This document shows, piece after piece, positions 56,886 through 64,000 of a DNA stretch of 64,000 bases; position 1 is the first letter of the stretch, and every line of letters starts with the position of its first letter. The stretch is from Nocardioides sp. QY071 (lineage in GTDB: Bacteria; Actinomycetota; Actinomycetes; Propionibacteriales; Nocardioidaceae), in assembly GCF_029961765.1 (NCBI RefSeq), contig NZ_CP124681.1, forward strand, positions 3,596,001 through 3,660,000, written 5' to 3'. The translations under genes and the position numbers were made by a program. The notes under the pieces were generated by a model, which worked only from the letters and a program-made list of their open reading frames with translations, was not told where the DNA came from and made no database searches.

Positions 56886-58649
56886 GTGCAGGACCTGACC
56901 ACCCTCGACGTCGAGGTCGACCTGGAGGCTGTGCGCGCGCTCTACCGGCGCGAGCGCGAGAAGCGCATCCACCCCGACGGCAGTGCCCAGTACCGGCCGA
57001 TGGCCGACGAGCTCGCCCACTTCGTCGACGACCCCTACACCCCGCGCGTCGAGCGCGAGCCGGTGCACGACCACGTCGAGGTGGCCGTGCTGGGCGGCGG
57101 GTTCGGCGGACTCCTCCTCGGTGCGCGGCTGCGCGAGGCCGGGGTCGAGGACCTGCGCCTGGTCGAGCAGGGCGGCGACTTCGGCGGCACCTGGTACTGG
57201 AACCGCTACCCCGGCGCGGCCTGTGACACCGAGGCCTACATCTACCTGCCGCTGCTCGAGGAGGTCGGCTACGTGCCGACCGAGAAGTACGTCAAGGGCC
57301 CCGAGATCTTCGAGCACTCCCGGCGCATCGCGCGGCACTTCGACCTCTACCGCAGCGCTCTGCTCCAGACCCGGGTGACCGACGTGAGCTGGGACGAGAC
57401 CGCGGGGCTGTGGACCATCGAGACCGACCGCGGCGACAGGTTCACCGCGAAATACGTGTGCATGACGACCGGCGCGATGAGCAAGCCGAAGCTGCCCGGC
57501 GTCCCCGGCATCGAGGACTTCGAGGGCCGCGCCTTCCACACCACCCGCTGGGATTACGACTACACCGGCGGCGCGCCCACCGGCGGGCTGAGCGGCCTGG
57601 CCGACAAGCGGGTCGCCGTCGTCGGCACCGGCGCCACCGGGATCCAGGCGATCCCCCACGTTGCCGCCAGCGCGCAGCACACCTACGTCGTCCAGCGCAC
57701 CCCCTCGTCGGTCAACGTGCGGGCCAACCGCCCCACCGACCCAGCGTGGGCGGCCGCCCTCGAGCCGGGCTGGCAGCGCGAGCGGATGCGAAACTTCTCC
57801 CTCTACGTCTCCGGCGGCGACGCCGAGACCGACCTCGTCAACGACGGCTGGACCGCGATCTACCGGCTGCGCGCCCTCGGCAGCGGAGTCCTCGACGAGC
57901 GCCTCGACTACCTGAAGATGGAAGAGATCCGCGCCCGGGTCGACGCCGTCGTGAAGGACCCCAGGACCGCCGCCGGGCTCAAGCCCTACTACCGAGCCCT
58001 GTGCAAGCGGCCCTGCTTCCACGACGAGTACCTCGACGCCTTCAACCGGCCCAACGTCACGCTGCTCGACACCGAGGGACGCGGCCTCGAGCGGGTGACC
58101 CGCACCGGGATCGTCGTCAACGGCGAGGAGCACCCCGTCGACTGCATCATCTTCGCCAGCGGGTTCACCAGCGGCGGCCCGTTCGCCCGACGCCTCGGCT
58201 ACGACGTCCACGGTCCCGACGGCCTCGCGCTGAGCGAGAAGTTCAAGTCCGGGATCTCGACGCTGTTCGGCATGCAGACCCACGGGTTCCCGAACTTCTT
58301 CCTGGTCGCGCCCTCGCAGGTCGGCGTCAGCTCCAACCAGACCCACGTGCTCGACGTCCAGGCCCGGCACATCGCCAAGATCGTCGCCGAGGCCCGCAGC
58401 CGCGGCGCCGACACGGTGGAGGCCACCCAAGAGGCGGAGGACCAGTGGGTCCGCACCGTCATCGACGCCTCGCGTGCCGACCTGGAGTTCCTCAGCTCCT
58501 GCACGCCCGGCTACTACAACAACGAGGGCAACCCGGTGCTGGAGATCTTCCGCCGCAACGGCGCCTACTCCCCCGGGATCGTCGCCTTCGACGACCTGCT
58601 CGACGACTGGCACGCCACCGGCCTCTTCGAGGGCCTCGCCTTCAAGTAG
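56886..58649 (+). CDS. Baeyer-Villiger-type FAD/NADPH monooxygenase
   Basis: 587 residues. FAD motif AVLGGGFGGLLLGARLREAG after an N-terminal extension of about 65 residues; DFGGTWYWNRYPGAACDTEAYIY; the Baeyer-Villiger fingerprint FEGRAFHTTRWDYDYTGG; NADPH motif VAVVGTGATGIQAIPHVA. These enzymes insert oxygen next to a ketone, giving an ester or lactone. The N-terminal extension (TTLDVEVDLEAVRALYRREREKRIHPDG) is like that of phenylacetone/steroid-type and cyclododecanone-type enzymes. GTG start with GAGAGGAG upstream. An aldehyde dehydrogenase gene follows 52 bp downstream. Confidence 0.92.
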   Translation: MQDLTTLDVEVDLEAVRALYRREREKRIHPDGSAQYRPMADELAHFVDDPYTPRVEREPVHDHVEVAVLGGGFGGLLLGARLREAGVEDLRLVEQGGDFGGTWYWNRYPGAACDTEAYIYLPLLEEVGYVPTEKYVKGPEIFEHSRRIARHFDLYRSALLQTRVTDVSWDETAGLWTIETDRGDRFTAKYVCMTTGAMSKPKLPGVPGIEDFEGRAFHTTRWDYDYTGGAPTGGLSGLADKRVAVVGTGATGIQAIPHVAASAQHTYVVQRTPSSVNVRANRPTDPAWAAALEPGWQRERMRNFSLYVSGGDAETDLVNDGWTAIYRLRALGSGVLDERLDYLKMEEIRARVDAVVKDPRTAAGLKPYYRALCKRPCFHDEYLDAFNRPNVTLLDTEGRGLERVTRTGIVVNGEEHPVDCIIFASGFTSGGPFARRLGYDVHGPDGLALSEKFKSGISTLFGMQTHGFPNFFLVAPSQVGVSSNQTHVLDVQARHIAKIVAEARSRGADTVEATQEAEDQWVRTVIDASRADLEFLSSCTPGYYNNEGNPVLEIFRRNGAYSPGIVAFDDLLDDWHATGLFEGLAFK

Positions 58650-58701
58650 TCGGCGACCGGTTCCCTCGTCCCACACTCCCATCCCGCCCTTGGAGGCCTC
58701 G

Positions 58702-60108
58702 TTGTCCGAGTACCCCATGACCGTCGACGGACGGCCGCACGCCACGAGCGACGCGTTCGACGTGCACAACCCTGCGACCGGCGAGCTCGTCGGCCGCGCG
58801 CCGGCCGCCGCCCGCGCCGACCTGGACGCCGCGATGGCATCCGCCGCCCGAGCCCAGCCGGCCTGGTCGCGCGACGAGGGCGAGCGACGCCGGATCCTCC
58901 GGGCTCTCGCCGAGGAGGTGCGCGGCGCGGTCGACGAGATCGCGCCGGTGCTCACCGCTGAGCAGGGCAAGCCGCTGCGCGAGGCCCGCGGCGAGGTGCT
59001 GGCCACCGCCCGGTGGTGCGACTACTACGCCGACCTCGAGACCCCGGTCGAGGTGATCCAGGACGACCCCCAGGCCCACGTCGAGGTCCGCCGCCGTGCC
59101 CTCGGCGTGGTCGCCGCGATCACGCCGTGGAACTACCCGCTGACACTCGCCGCCTGGAAGATCGCGCCGGCGCTCGCGGCCGGCAACACGATGGTGCTCA
59201 AGCCCTCGCCGTACACCCCGCTGTCGAGCCTGGTCCTCGGCACGGTGATGGCACGCGTGCTGCCGGCCGGGGTCCTCAACGTCGTCACCGGGTCCGACGA
59301 GCTGGGCCCCTGGATGACCGAGCACGCCGTGCCTCGCAAGATCTCGTTCACCGGCTCGGTCGCCACCGGGCGGCGGGTGGCGCTGGCCGCGGCCGGCGAC
59401 CTCAAGCGGGTCACCTTGGAGATGGGCGGCAACGACCCGGCGATCCTGCTCGACGACGTCGACGTCGACGCCGTCGCGGACCGGCTGTTCTGGGGCGCCT
59501 TCCGCAACAGCGGCCAGGTCTGCACCGCCATCAAGCGCGTCTATGCCCCGACGGCGATCTACGAGCGCGTTGTCGACGCACTGGCCGACCGCGCCCGGTC
59601 GGTGCGCCTGGGCGACGGCAGCGACGAGGCGTCCGAGCTGGGACCGGTCAACAACCGGCCGCAGCTCGAGCGGGTCGCGGGGCTGGTCGACGACGCGCTG
59701 GCCCACGGCGGTCTCGCCGTGGCCGGAGGAAGGCGCCGCGACGGCGCCGGCTACTTCTACGAGCCGACCATCGTGCGCGGCGTCGAGGACGGCGTCCGCC
59801 TCGTCGACGAGGAGCAGTTCGGCCCGGCCCTGCCTGTGGTGGCGTACGACGACGTGGATGACGCGCTCCGACGGGCCAACGGGACCCCCTTCGGCCTCTC
59901 GGCGTCGGTCTGGAGCGACGACGCGGGGCGCGCCGGCGAGGTCGCCGCGCAGATCGAGTGCGGCACCGCCTGGGTCAACACCCACCTCGTGCTCGCCCCG
60001 CACCAGCCGTTCGGCGGCGCCAAGTGGAGCAGCATCGGCGTGGAGAACGGCCGTTGGGGCCTCGAGCAGTTCAGCGAGCTCCAGGTCCTCCACACCGCAC
60101 GCGGATGA
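58702..60108 (+). CDS. NAD(P)-dependent aldehyde dehydrogenase
   Basis: 468 residues. Cofactor-binding ITPWNYPLTLAAWKIAPALAAGNTMVLKPSPYTP; FTGSVATGRRVALAA; catalytic Glu in VTLEMGGNDPAI; catalytic Cys in FRNSGQVCTAIKRVY; and EEQFGPALPVVAYDD. It oxidises the aldehyde derived from the pathway. A TTG start (SEYPMTVDG) is preferred because GGAGG lies 5 bp upstream; the ATG five codons later is 20 bp away from it. Confidence 0.92.
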   Translation: MSEYPMTVDGRPHATSDAFDVHNPATGELVGRAPAAARADLDAAMASAARAQPAWSRDEGERRRILRALAEEVRGAVDEIAPVLTAEQGKPLREARGEVLATARWCDYYADLETPVEVIQDDPQAHVEVRRRALGVVAAITPWNYPLTLAAWKIAPALAAGNTMVLKPSPYTPLSSLVLGTVMARVLPAGVLNVVTGSDELGPWMTEHAVPRKISFTGSVATGRRVALAAAGDLKRVTLEMGGNDPAILLDDVDVDAVADRLFWGAFRNSGQVCTAIKRVYAPTAIYERVVDALADRARSVRLGDGSDEASELGPVNNRPQLERVAGLVDDALAHGGLAVAGGRRRDGAGYFYEPTIVRGVEDGVRLVDEEQFGPALPVVAYDDVDDALRRANGTPFGLSASVWSDDAGRAGEVAAQIECGTAWVNTHLVLAPHQPFGGAKWSSIGVENGRWGLEQFSELQVLHTARG

Positions 60109-60203
60109 CCCGGTCGGGCCCTCCCCTGGCCCGGCCACCCGGCGGCCTAGAATGACGCCGACTTCGCATCGGCCACCGGCTGGCCGCTCACGAGAGTAGT
60201 GAC

Positions 60204-60785
60204 GTGACCAAGATCCACAACCAGGAACAGTTGATCCAGGCCGCCGAGAAGGTCTTCCTCGAGAAGGGCTACGCCGCCGCACGGATCGAGGACATCGGCA
60301 ACGAGCTCGGCGTCCTCCAGGGCAGTCTCTACTACCACGTCGGCAGCAAGGCCGGCCTGCTCCGCCTCGTGCTGCGTCACCGCTTCCTCCAGATGGCCGA
60401 GCGGATCGACGAGATCTCCGCCGGCCCCGGCACCGCACGCGAGCGGATGCTGGCCGCGGCCACCGAGCAGCTCAAGTACCACAGCCCCCAGCTGCCCGAC
60501 CTGCCCCAGTGGTTCAACAGCGCCCGCGGCCCCAAGGCGACCGCCAAGGAGATCAAGGCCGACGAGAAGATGGTCCAGCGCTTCCGCACCGCGCTGGAGG
60601 ACATCTTCCGCGACGGGATCGCCAAGGGCGAGGTCCGCCCCGACGTGGAGCCGGAGACCGCGACCCTGGCCGTGCTCGGAATGTGCAACTTCGTCGCCCG
60701 CTGGTACGGCGACGCCCACCACCTCTCGGCGGAGGAGATCGCCGCCGACCAGGTCAGCCTGCTGTGGGCCGGTGTCGCGGTCTAG
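60204..60785 (+). CDS. TetR-family transcriptional regulator
   Basis: 193 residues. Helix-turn-helix: QLIQAAEKVFLEKGYAAARIEDIGNELGVLQGSLYYHVGSKAGLLRLVL. The C-terminal domain ends with FVARWYGDAHHLSAEEIAADQVSLLWAGVAV, as in KstR2/FadR-like TetR repressors that bind acyl-CoA esters. GTG start. The second candidate for binding the shared 7-3-7 operator. Confidence 0.92.
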   Translation: MTKIHNQEQLIQAAEKVFLEKGYAAARIEDIGNELGVLQGSLYYHVGSKAGLLRLVLRHRFLQMAERIDEISAGPGTARERMLAAATEQLKYHSPQLPDLPQWFNSARGPKATAKEIKADEKMVQRFRTALEDIFRDGIAKGEVRPDVEPETATLAVLGMCNFVARWYGDAHHLSAEEIAADQVSLLWAGVAV

Positions 60786-60795
60786 GCGTACTAAT

Positions 60796-61006
60796 CCGGC
60801 CTGTTGGTCGAGCGCCAAGCGATGGGTCGACCGATACCTCACGCGTGGCCAGAACCGCTTCGCAACGAGAGCGCGAACCGGGATCACCAACGTCCGCAGC
60901 AATCCCAGGGTCGGCACCGCGATCGTGCACACCGTGCTGGACGACCATTCCCGCGTCGCCTGCCACCGCGGTCCTGCGCAACGCCACCGCATGGCTCGCT
61001 ACGTGA
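60796..61006 (+). pseudogene. Remnant of an IS481-type transposase
   Basis: SAKRWVDRYLTRGQ (helix-turn-helix part) is followed, apparently after a deletion, by the integrase-core start GTAIVHTVLDDHSRVA, and in another frame by TAVLRNATAWLA. These pieces are in IS481 order. No intact gene or terminal repeat remains. Confidence 0.65.
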
Positions 61007-61031
61007 CGCCGGATCTCCTGACCGCCCAACC

Positions 61032-61216
61032 TGCTCAACTGGCTCAATTGCGCGGATTGATCAGGTTCGCGCGGGCCGAAGGCGATCAACTGGCTCAATT
61101 GAGCGAGTTGATCGTGGCGGGCCACCCGAACTGACCGGACCGCGCAATTGAGCCCATCGATCACCTTCAGACCGCCTCGAGCCGATCGAACCGCGCAATT
61201 GAGCGATCCGATCACC
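61032..61216. repeat. Four CAATTG-centred repeats at ~50-bp spacing
   Basis: Cores at 61045, 61096, 61145 and 61196 (spacings 51, 49, 51). The first two read GGCTCAATTGMGCG with flanking TCAACT and TTGATC; the last two are the same element inverted (CGCGCAATTGAGC, then CGATCACC). No coding sense. It looks like a small inverted array between the IS remnant and the hydrolase promoter. Confidence 0.65.
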
Positions 61217-61252
61217 CCGCACCCCCGCCCACAATCTTCGAATCACCCTAGA

Positions 61253-61269
61253 TTCAAATGTGATTTGTA
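61253..61269. promoter_or_regulatory. Shared operator motif, site E (alpha/beta hydrolase gene)
   Basis: TTCAAAT-GTG-ATTTGTA, 15 bp before the hydrolase ATG, overlapping any core promoter or the start of the transcript. Confidence 0.6.
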
Positions 61270-61283
61270 TTTAGACTGAGGCC

Positions 61284-62144
61284 ATGTCCCAGCAACGGAT
61301 TCCCGTCGGCGACCTGACCGTGTGCTACGAGACCTTCGGGGATCCGGCCGACCCGCCCCTGCTGCTGGTCATGGGGCTCGCGGTCCAGCTCACCTCCTGG
61401 GAGCCGGAGTTCTGCCAGGCCTTCGCCGACCAGGGCTTCTTCGTGATCCGCTACGACCACCGCGACGTCGGCCTGTCCTCGCCGGTGCCCGACGAGGAGT
61501 ACTCCCTGTCCGACCTGGCCGGTGACGCCGCCGGCCTGCTCACCGCGCTCGGCATCGAGCGGGCCCACCTGTTGGGGGTCTCGATGGGAGGCATGATCGC
61601 GCAGCTGGTCGCCATCGAGCACCCCACCCGGGTGCTGTCACTGTGCTCGGTGATGTCCACGACGGGCAACCCGGCAGACAACCCGACCCCGCCTGAGGCC
61701 ATCGCGGTGATGCGGCGCAACGCGCTCGAGCTGCCGCGGGAGGAGTCCGTCGAGGACGCTGTGGTGCGCGCCCGGTTCCTCGCGGGCACCGCCTTCCCCT
61801 TCGACGAGGACCGGATCCGGCGACGCGCGGCGGCGGCCTACGACCGGGCCAACTACCCGCAGGGCAAGGCACGCCACCTGCGCGCGGCCCGCACCGCCGA
61901 CGACCGTACGGCCCGGCTCGCCACGATCGGCGTGCCGACGGTCGTGATCCACGGCGACGCCGACCCGCTCGTGCTCGTCAGCGGGGGCCGTGCGACCGCG
62001 GCCGCGATCCCCGGCGCCCGGTTCGTGACGGTGCGGGGCATGGGCCACGAGCTGCCGCGCGAGGTCGAGGACCGGATCGTCGAGGCGGTCGCGAGCAACG
62101 CCGCCCGCGCCGGCTTTCGCCCGCGCGGGACGGTCACGGCGTGA
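61284..62144 (+). CDS. Alpha/beta hydrolase
   Basis: 286 residues. Oxyanion region LLLVMGLAVQLTSWEPEF; nucleophile elbow LLGVSMGGMIAQLVA (G-V-S-M-G); Asp in VIHGDADPLVLVSGG; His in VRGMGHELPREV. It should open the ester or lactone made by the Baeyer-Villiger enzyme, although thioesters or other esters are possible. ATG, with the shared operator directly upstream. Its stop overlaps the next GTG (GTGA). Confidence 0.92.
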   Translation: MSQQRIPVGDLTVCYETFGDPADPPLLLVMGLAVQLTSWEPEFCQAFADQGFFVIRYDHRDVGLSSPVPDEEYSLSDLAGDAAGLLTALGIERAHLLGVSMGGMIAQLVAIEHPTRVLSLCSVMSTTGNPADNPTPPEAIAVMRRNALELPREESVEDAVVRARFLAGTAFPFDEDRIRRRAAAAYDRANYPQGKARHLRAARTADDRTARLATIGVPTVVIHGDADPLVLVSGGRATAAAIPGARFVTVRGMGHELPREVEDRIVEAVASNAARAGFRPRGTVTA

Positions 62145-63497
62145 GCGGGGCGAGCACGGCGTACGGCCTGCCGACGCCGGCCCTGCTCACCTCGCTGGAA
62201 GGCGACCGGTGGGCGGCCCACGCCGAGCGGCTGCGCATCCACCTCACCGTGCTGCCGTGCCCCTACTCCGAGGACGACCTCGACCGCCTCATCGCGTCCG
62301 GGCGCGCGGTGACCTACCTGCCGCCCGAGCTCGCGTCGGTGGCCGCCCGCCCTCTCCTCGGCGAGATCTTCCCGCTGATGGAGAGCTACGCGTTCCTCCC
62401 CCAGAACCCGTTCGACAACGACGTCGACCAGGCCGGCTGGGTTCGACTACGCCACCGTGGTCGACGCCCCGCTGCGCGAGCTCGACGAGGCCGACCTGCT
62501 GGCGGCGCTCGCCCAGCACGACGAGCGGCTGCTGACCCTCAACGAGTACGCCGTCGCGAGCCAGCACCACCACGAGCGCACCGGGCACTACCTCGACGAG
62601 CGCGCTACCTGGTCGCGTCTCGGCTCGCGCATCGACGGCCAGCTGGTCGCGGCGCGCTTCGACGGCGCCGCCATGGCCGAGGGTCTCGGCGACGAGGCAC
62701 CGGCGGACGGCGCCCTCCTGGTCGCCTACGACCTCTCCCCCGGGGACCGGGCGAAGGTCCTCGGGGCGCGGACCTCGACCCGCACCGTCGCCTCGGCGCG
62801 CGCGACCGACCGGCTGGTCGAGACGGCGCGACGCCCGTCCCGCTCGACCCCGTTCCCGCTCGACCCCCAGGACCACGGGGCCCGGGAGACCCTGCAGCGG
62901 CACGCCTGCGACGCCTACGTCGCGCTCGGCTTCGCCGCCGAGCTCGGCATGAGCGAGGCGGACTACCGCGCCTCCCTGCCCTCGATCGCGCCGCCCCCCC
63001 CGGCGCTGCGCGGCCGGCTCGACGTCCCGGTCCTGGTCGAGACCCGGATCCCCTGGCGCCGCCAGGCCGAGCTCGCCCGCATCCGGTTCAGCTACGGCGT
63101 GCGGACCAGCGAGGCGGTGGACATCGACGAGGGCGCCCGGCCGCCGCACCGCCACCCCTATGTCACGTGGTGCAACGACTGGGGCCGACGCTTCCCCCTC
63201 GCCATCGCGCCGCAGGACGCGCGCAGTCGGCTCGGCGCCGACGAGATCGGCGGCAACATCGAGGAGCTCGTCGCCATCGAGATCCTCTACCCCGCGTTCA
63301 GCGCGGCCGGCCACTACTTCGAGGCGATCGGCACCCGGATGGCCGGTCTCGTCGACTCCGTGGCGACCGGGTCCGGTCTCGGGGACCGCTACCCCGTGCT
63401 CTACCGCTGGCGCCGGCAGGCCGAGCTCGGCGCCAACCTGACGCCTCGGGCCTACTCCATCATCCGACCGCTCGTCCGAGCGGCGGAGCCATCCTGA
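62141..63497 (+). pseudogene. Unknown-family protein gene with a frameshift near 62440
   Basis: The first ~100 codons start SGASTAYGLPTPALLTSLEGDRWAAH and run to NPFDNDVDQAGW in one frame. Continuity then moves to the other frame at about 62440 (GGCTGGGTTCGAC), which continues FDYATVVDAPLRELDEADLLAAL and stays open to 63497. The shift is consistent with one extra base, two missing, or a 4-bp insertion. Combined length is about 450 residues. The second part has PVLVETRIPWRRQAELARIRF and HPYVTWCNDWGRRFPLA. I do not recognise the family. It could be a true mutation, an error in the sequence, or two proteins. Confidence 0.65.
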
Positions 63498-63518
63498 CAA
63501 TCCTCCGAGAAGGAGACC

Positions 63519-64000
63519 CTGTGAAGCGCGACTACTTCCACCGCCTGCTCAGCGAGCACGTCGAGGCCGGGGCCGCCGACCCGGCGTACTGGTGGGACGA
63601 GGACCGGATCCCCCTGTCGTCGATCGACAAGCGGGCCTCGGACCTGATGGACCTCACCGGCAAGCGGGCGGTCGTGACCGGGGGCGCGGGGATGAACCTC
63701 GGCCAGGCCTGCGTCAACCGGCTGGCGGGCATGGGGGCCGAGGTCGTCGTCGTCGACCTGGCCCGCGAGGCGGCCGAGGCCAGCGGGCACCAGCGCTGGG
63801 CGCAGCCGCCGGACGCCCACGCCGTCGCCGCCGCGGCCGCGGAGCGTTGGGGCACCCGGGTGCTCGCCGTCCACGGCGACGTCATGACCTGGGACGGCGC
63901 CGCGGCGGTCCTCGAGGAGAGCCGGGACCTGCTCGGCGGCATCGACATCCTGGTCAACAACGCCGCAGACGTCGCGGTCGGCGACTTCGCCACGATGAGC
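63519..64000 (+). CDS. Short-chain dehydrogenase/reductase (3' end outside the window)
   Basis: 160 codons visible. A ~50-residue N-terminal extension (RDYFHRLLSEHVEAGAADPAYWWDEDR) precedes the SDR domain: LTGKRAVVTGGAGMNLGQACVNRLAGMGAEVVVVDLA, then DILVNNAADVA. Active-site residues lie beyond the edge. GTG start with GAGAAGGAGA upstream. Same strand and 21 bp after the unknown-family gene, probably in the alpha/beta hydrolase operon. Confidence 0.9.

Noticed and set aside
61032..61216. CRISPR array
   Set aside because: Units are only about 14 to 30 bp, partly inverted and only four; no cas genes are present.

Overview
High-GC actinobacterial chromosome (GC above 70 percent by eye, GTG/TTG starts, tightly overlapping operons, PaaX and LLM-flavin families). 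Dispersed repeats beginning GGTTGAGGTGCGAG and GGAGGTCGAGGAGG are ones I associate with Nocardioides and its relatives, so a Nocardioidaceae member is likely. This assignment rests on recall and is not a database result.

Left part (1 to 17.4 kb). A sulfatase and an amidohydrolase are followed by a repeat-filled gap. Next is a DUF222/HNH (13E12-type) gene whose body has been separated from its LexA-box promoter and ATG by an IS30-family element. Then come an ArsR/SRPBCC pair, a giant single-chain acyl-CoA carboxylase of 1843 residues carrying a dispersed repeat inside its reading frame, a methyltransferase, a LuxR-type response regulator, and an XPF/ERCC4-type nuclease gene cut in two by an ISL3-family element. 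A CinA C-domain protein follows. Both IS copies have readable target duplications (TGA; GGATGACT), and removing each restores one continuous frame.

At 17.4 kb there is a 34-nt 3' fragment of an initiator-type tRNA-Met next to a strong hairpin. It looks like an old attachment site, so everything to its right may be, or may once have been, an integrated island. Degenerate remnants of a tyrosine recombinase and of a DUF1778-GNAT toxin-antitoxin pair lie at 38.8 to 40.2 kb.

Middle part (17.9 to 38.7 kb) is catabolic: an RbsABC-like ABC importer with a leading cyclase-family hydrolase and a GAF-PucR regulator; an acetoacetyl-CoA synthetase divergent from a LysR regulator; an AraC / acyl-CoA ligase / amidohydrolase / SDR / LLM operon; an NmrA-like protein; a Dabb-hydratase fusion; a CocE-type hydrolase divergent from a TIM-barrel isomerase and a TetR.

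40.2 to 48.1 kb is an aromatic-acid-CoA cluster: CoA ligase, fused FAD-monooxygenase/old-yellow-enzyme of the 2-aminobenzoyl-CoA or salicylyl-CoA type, two thioesterases, FAH-family hydrolase, cupin, a RidA-like protein and a PaaX regulator.

48.4 to 64 kb holds a TetR/DsbA-like pair with twin operators, then a set of oxidative genes: ThDP enzyme, SDRs, acyl-CoA-dehydrogenase-like flavoprotein with flavin reductase, nitroreductase, bicupin, Baeyer-Villiger-type monooxygenase, aldehyde dehydrogenase, alpha/beta hydrolase, two TetR regulators and a frameshifted gene of unknown family. Several of these transcription units share one operator-like 7-3-7 inverted repeat (consensus TTCRAAY-N3-RTTTGAA), which I propose defines an undescribed ketone/ester-type catabolic regulon that also includes a 48-residue protein of unknown function.
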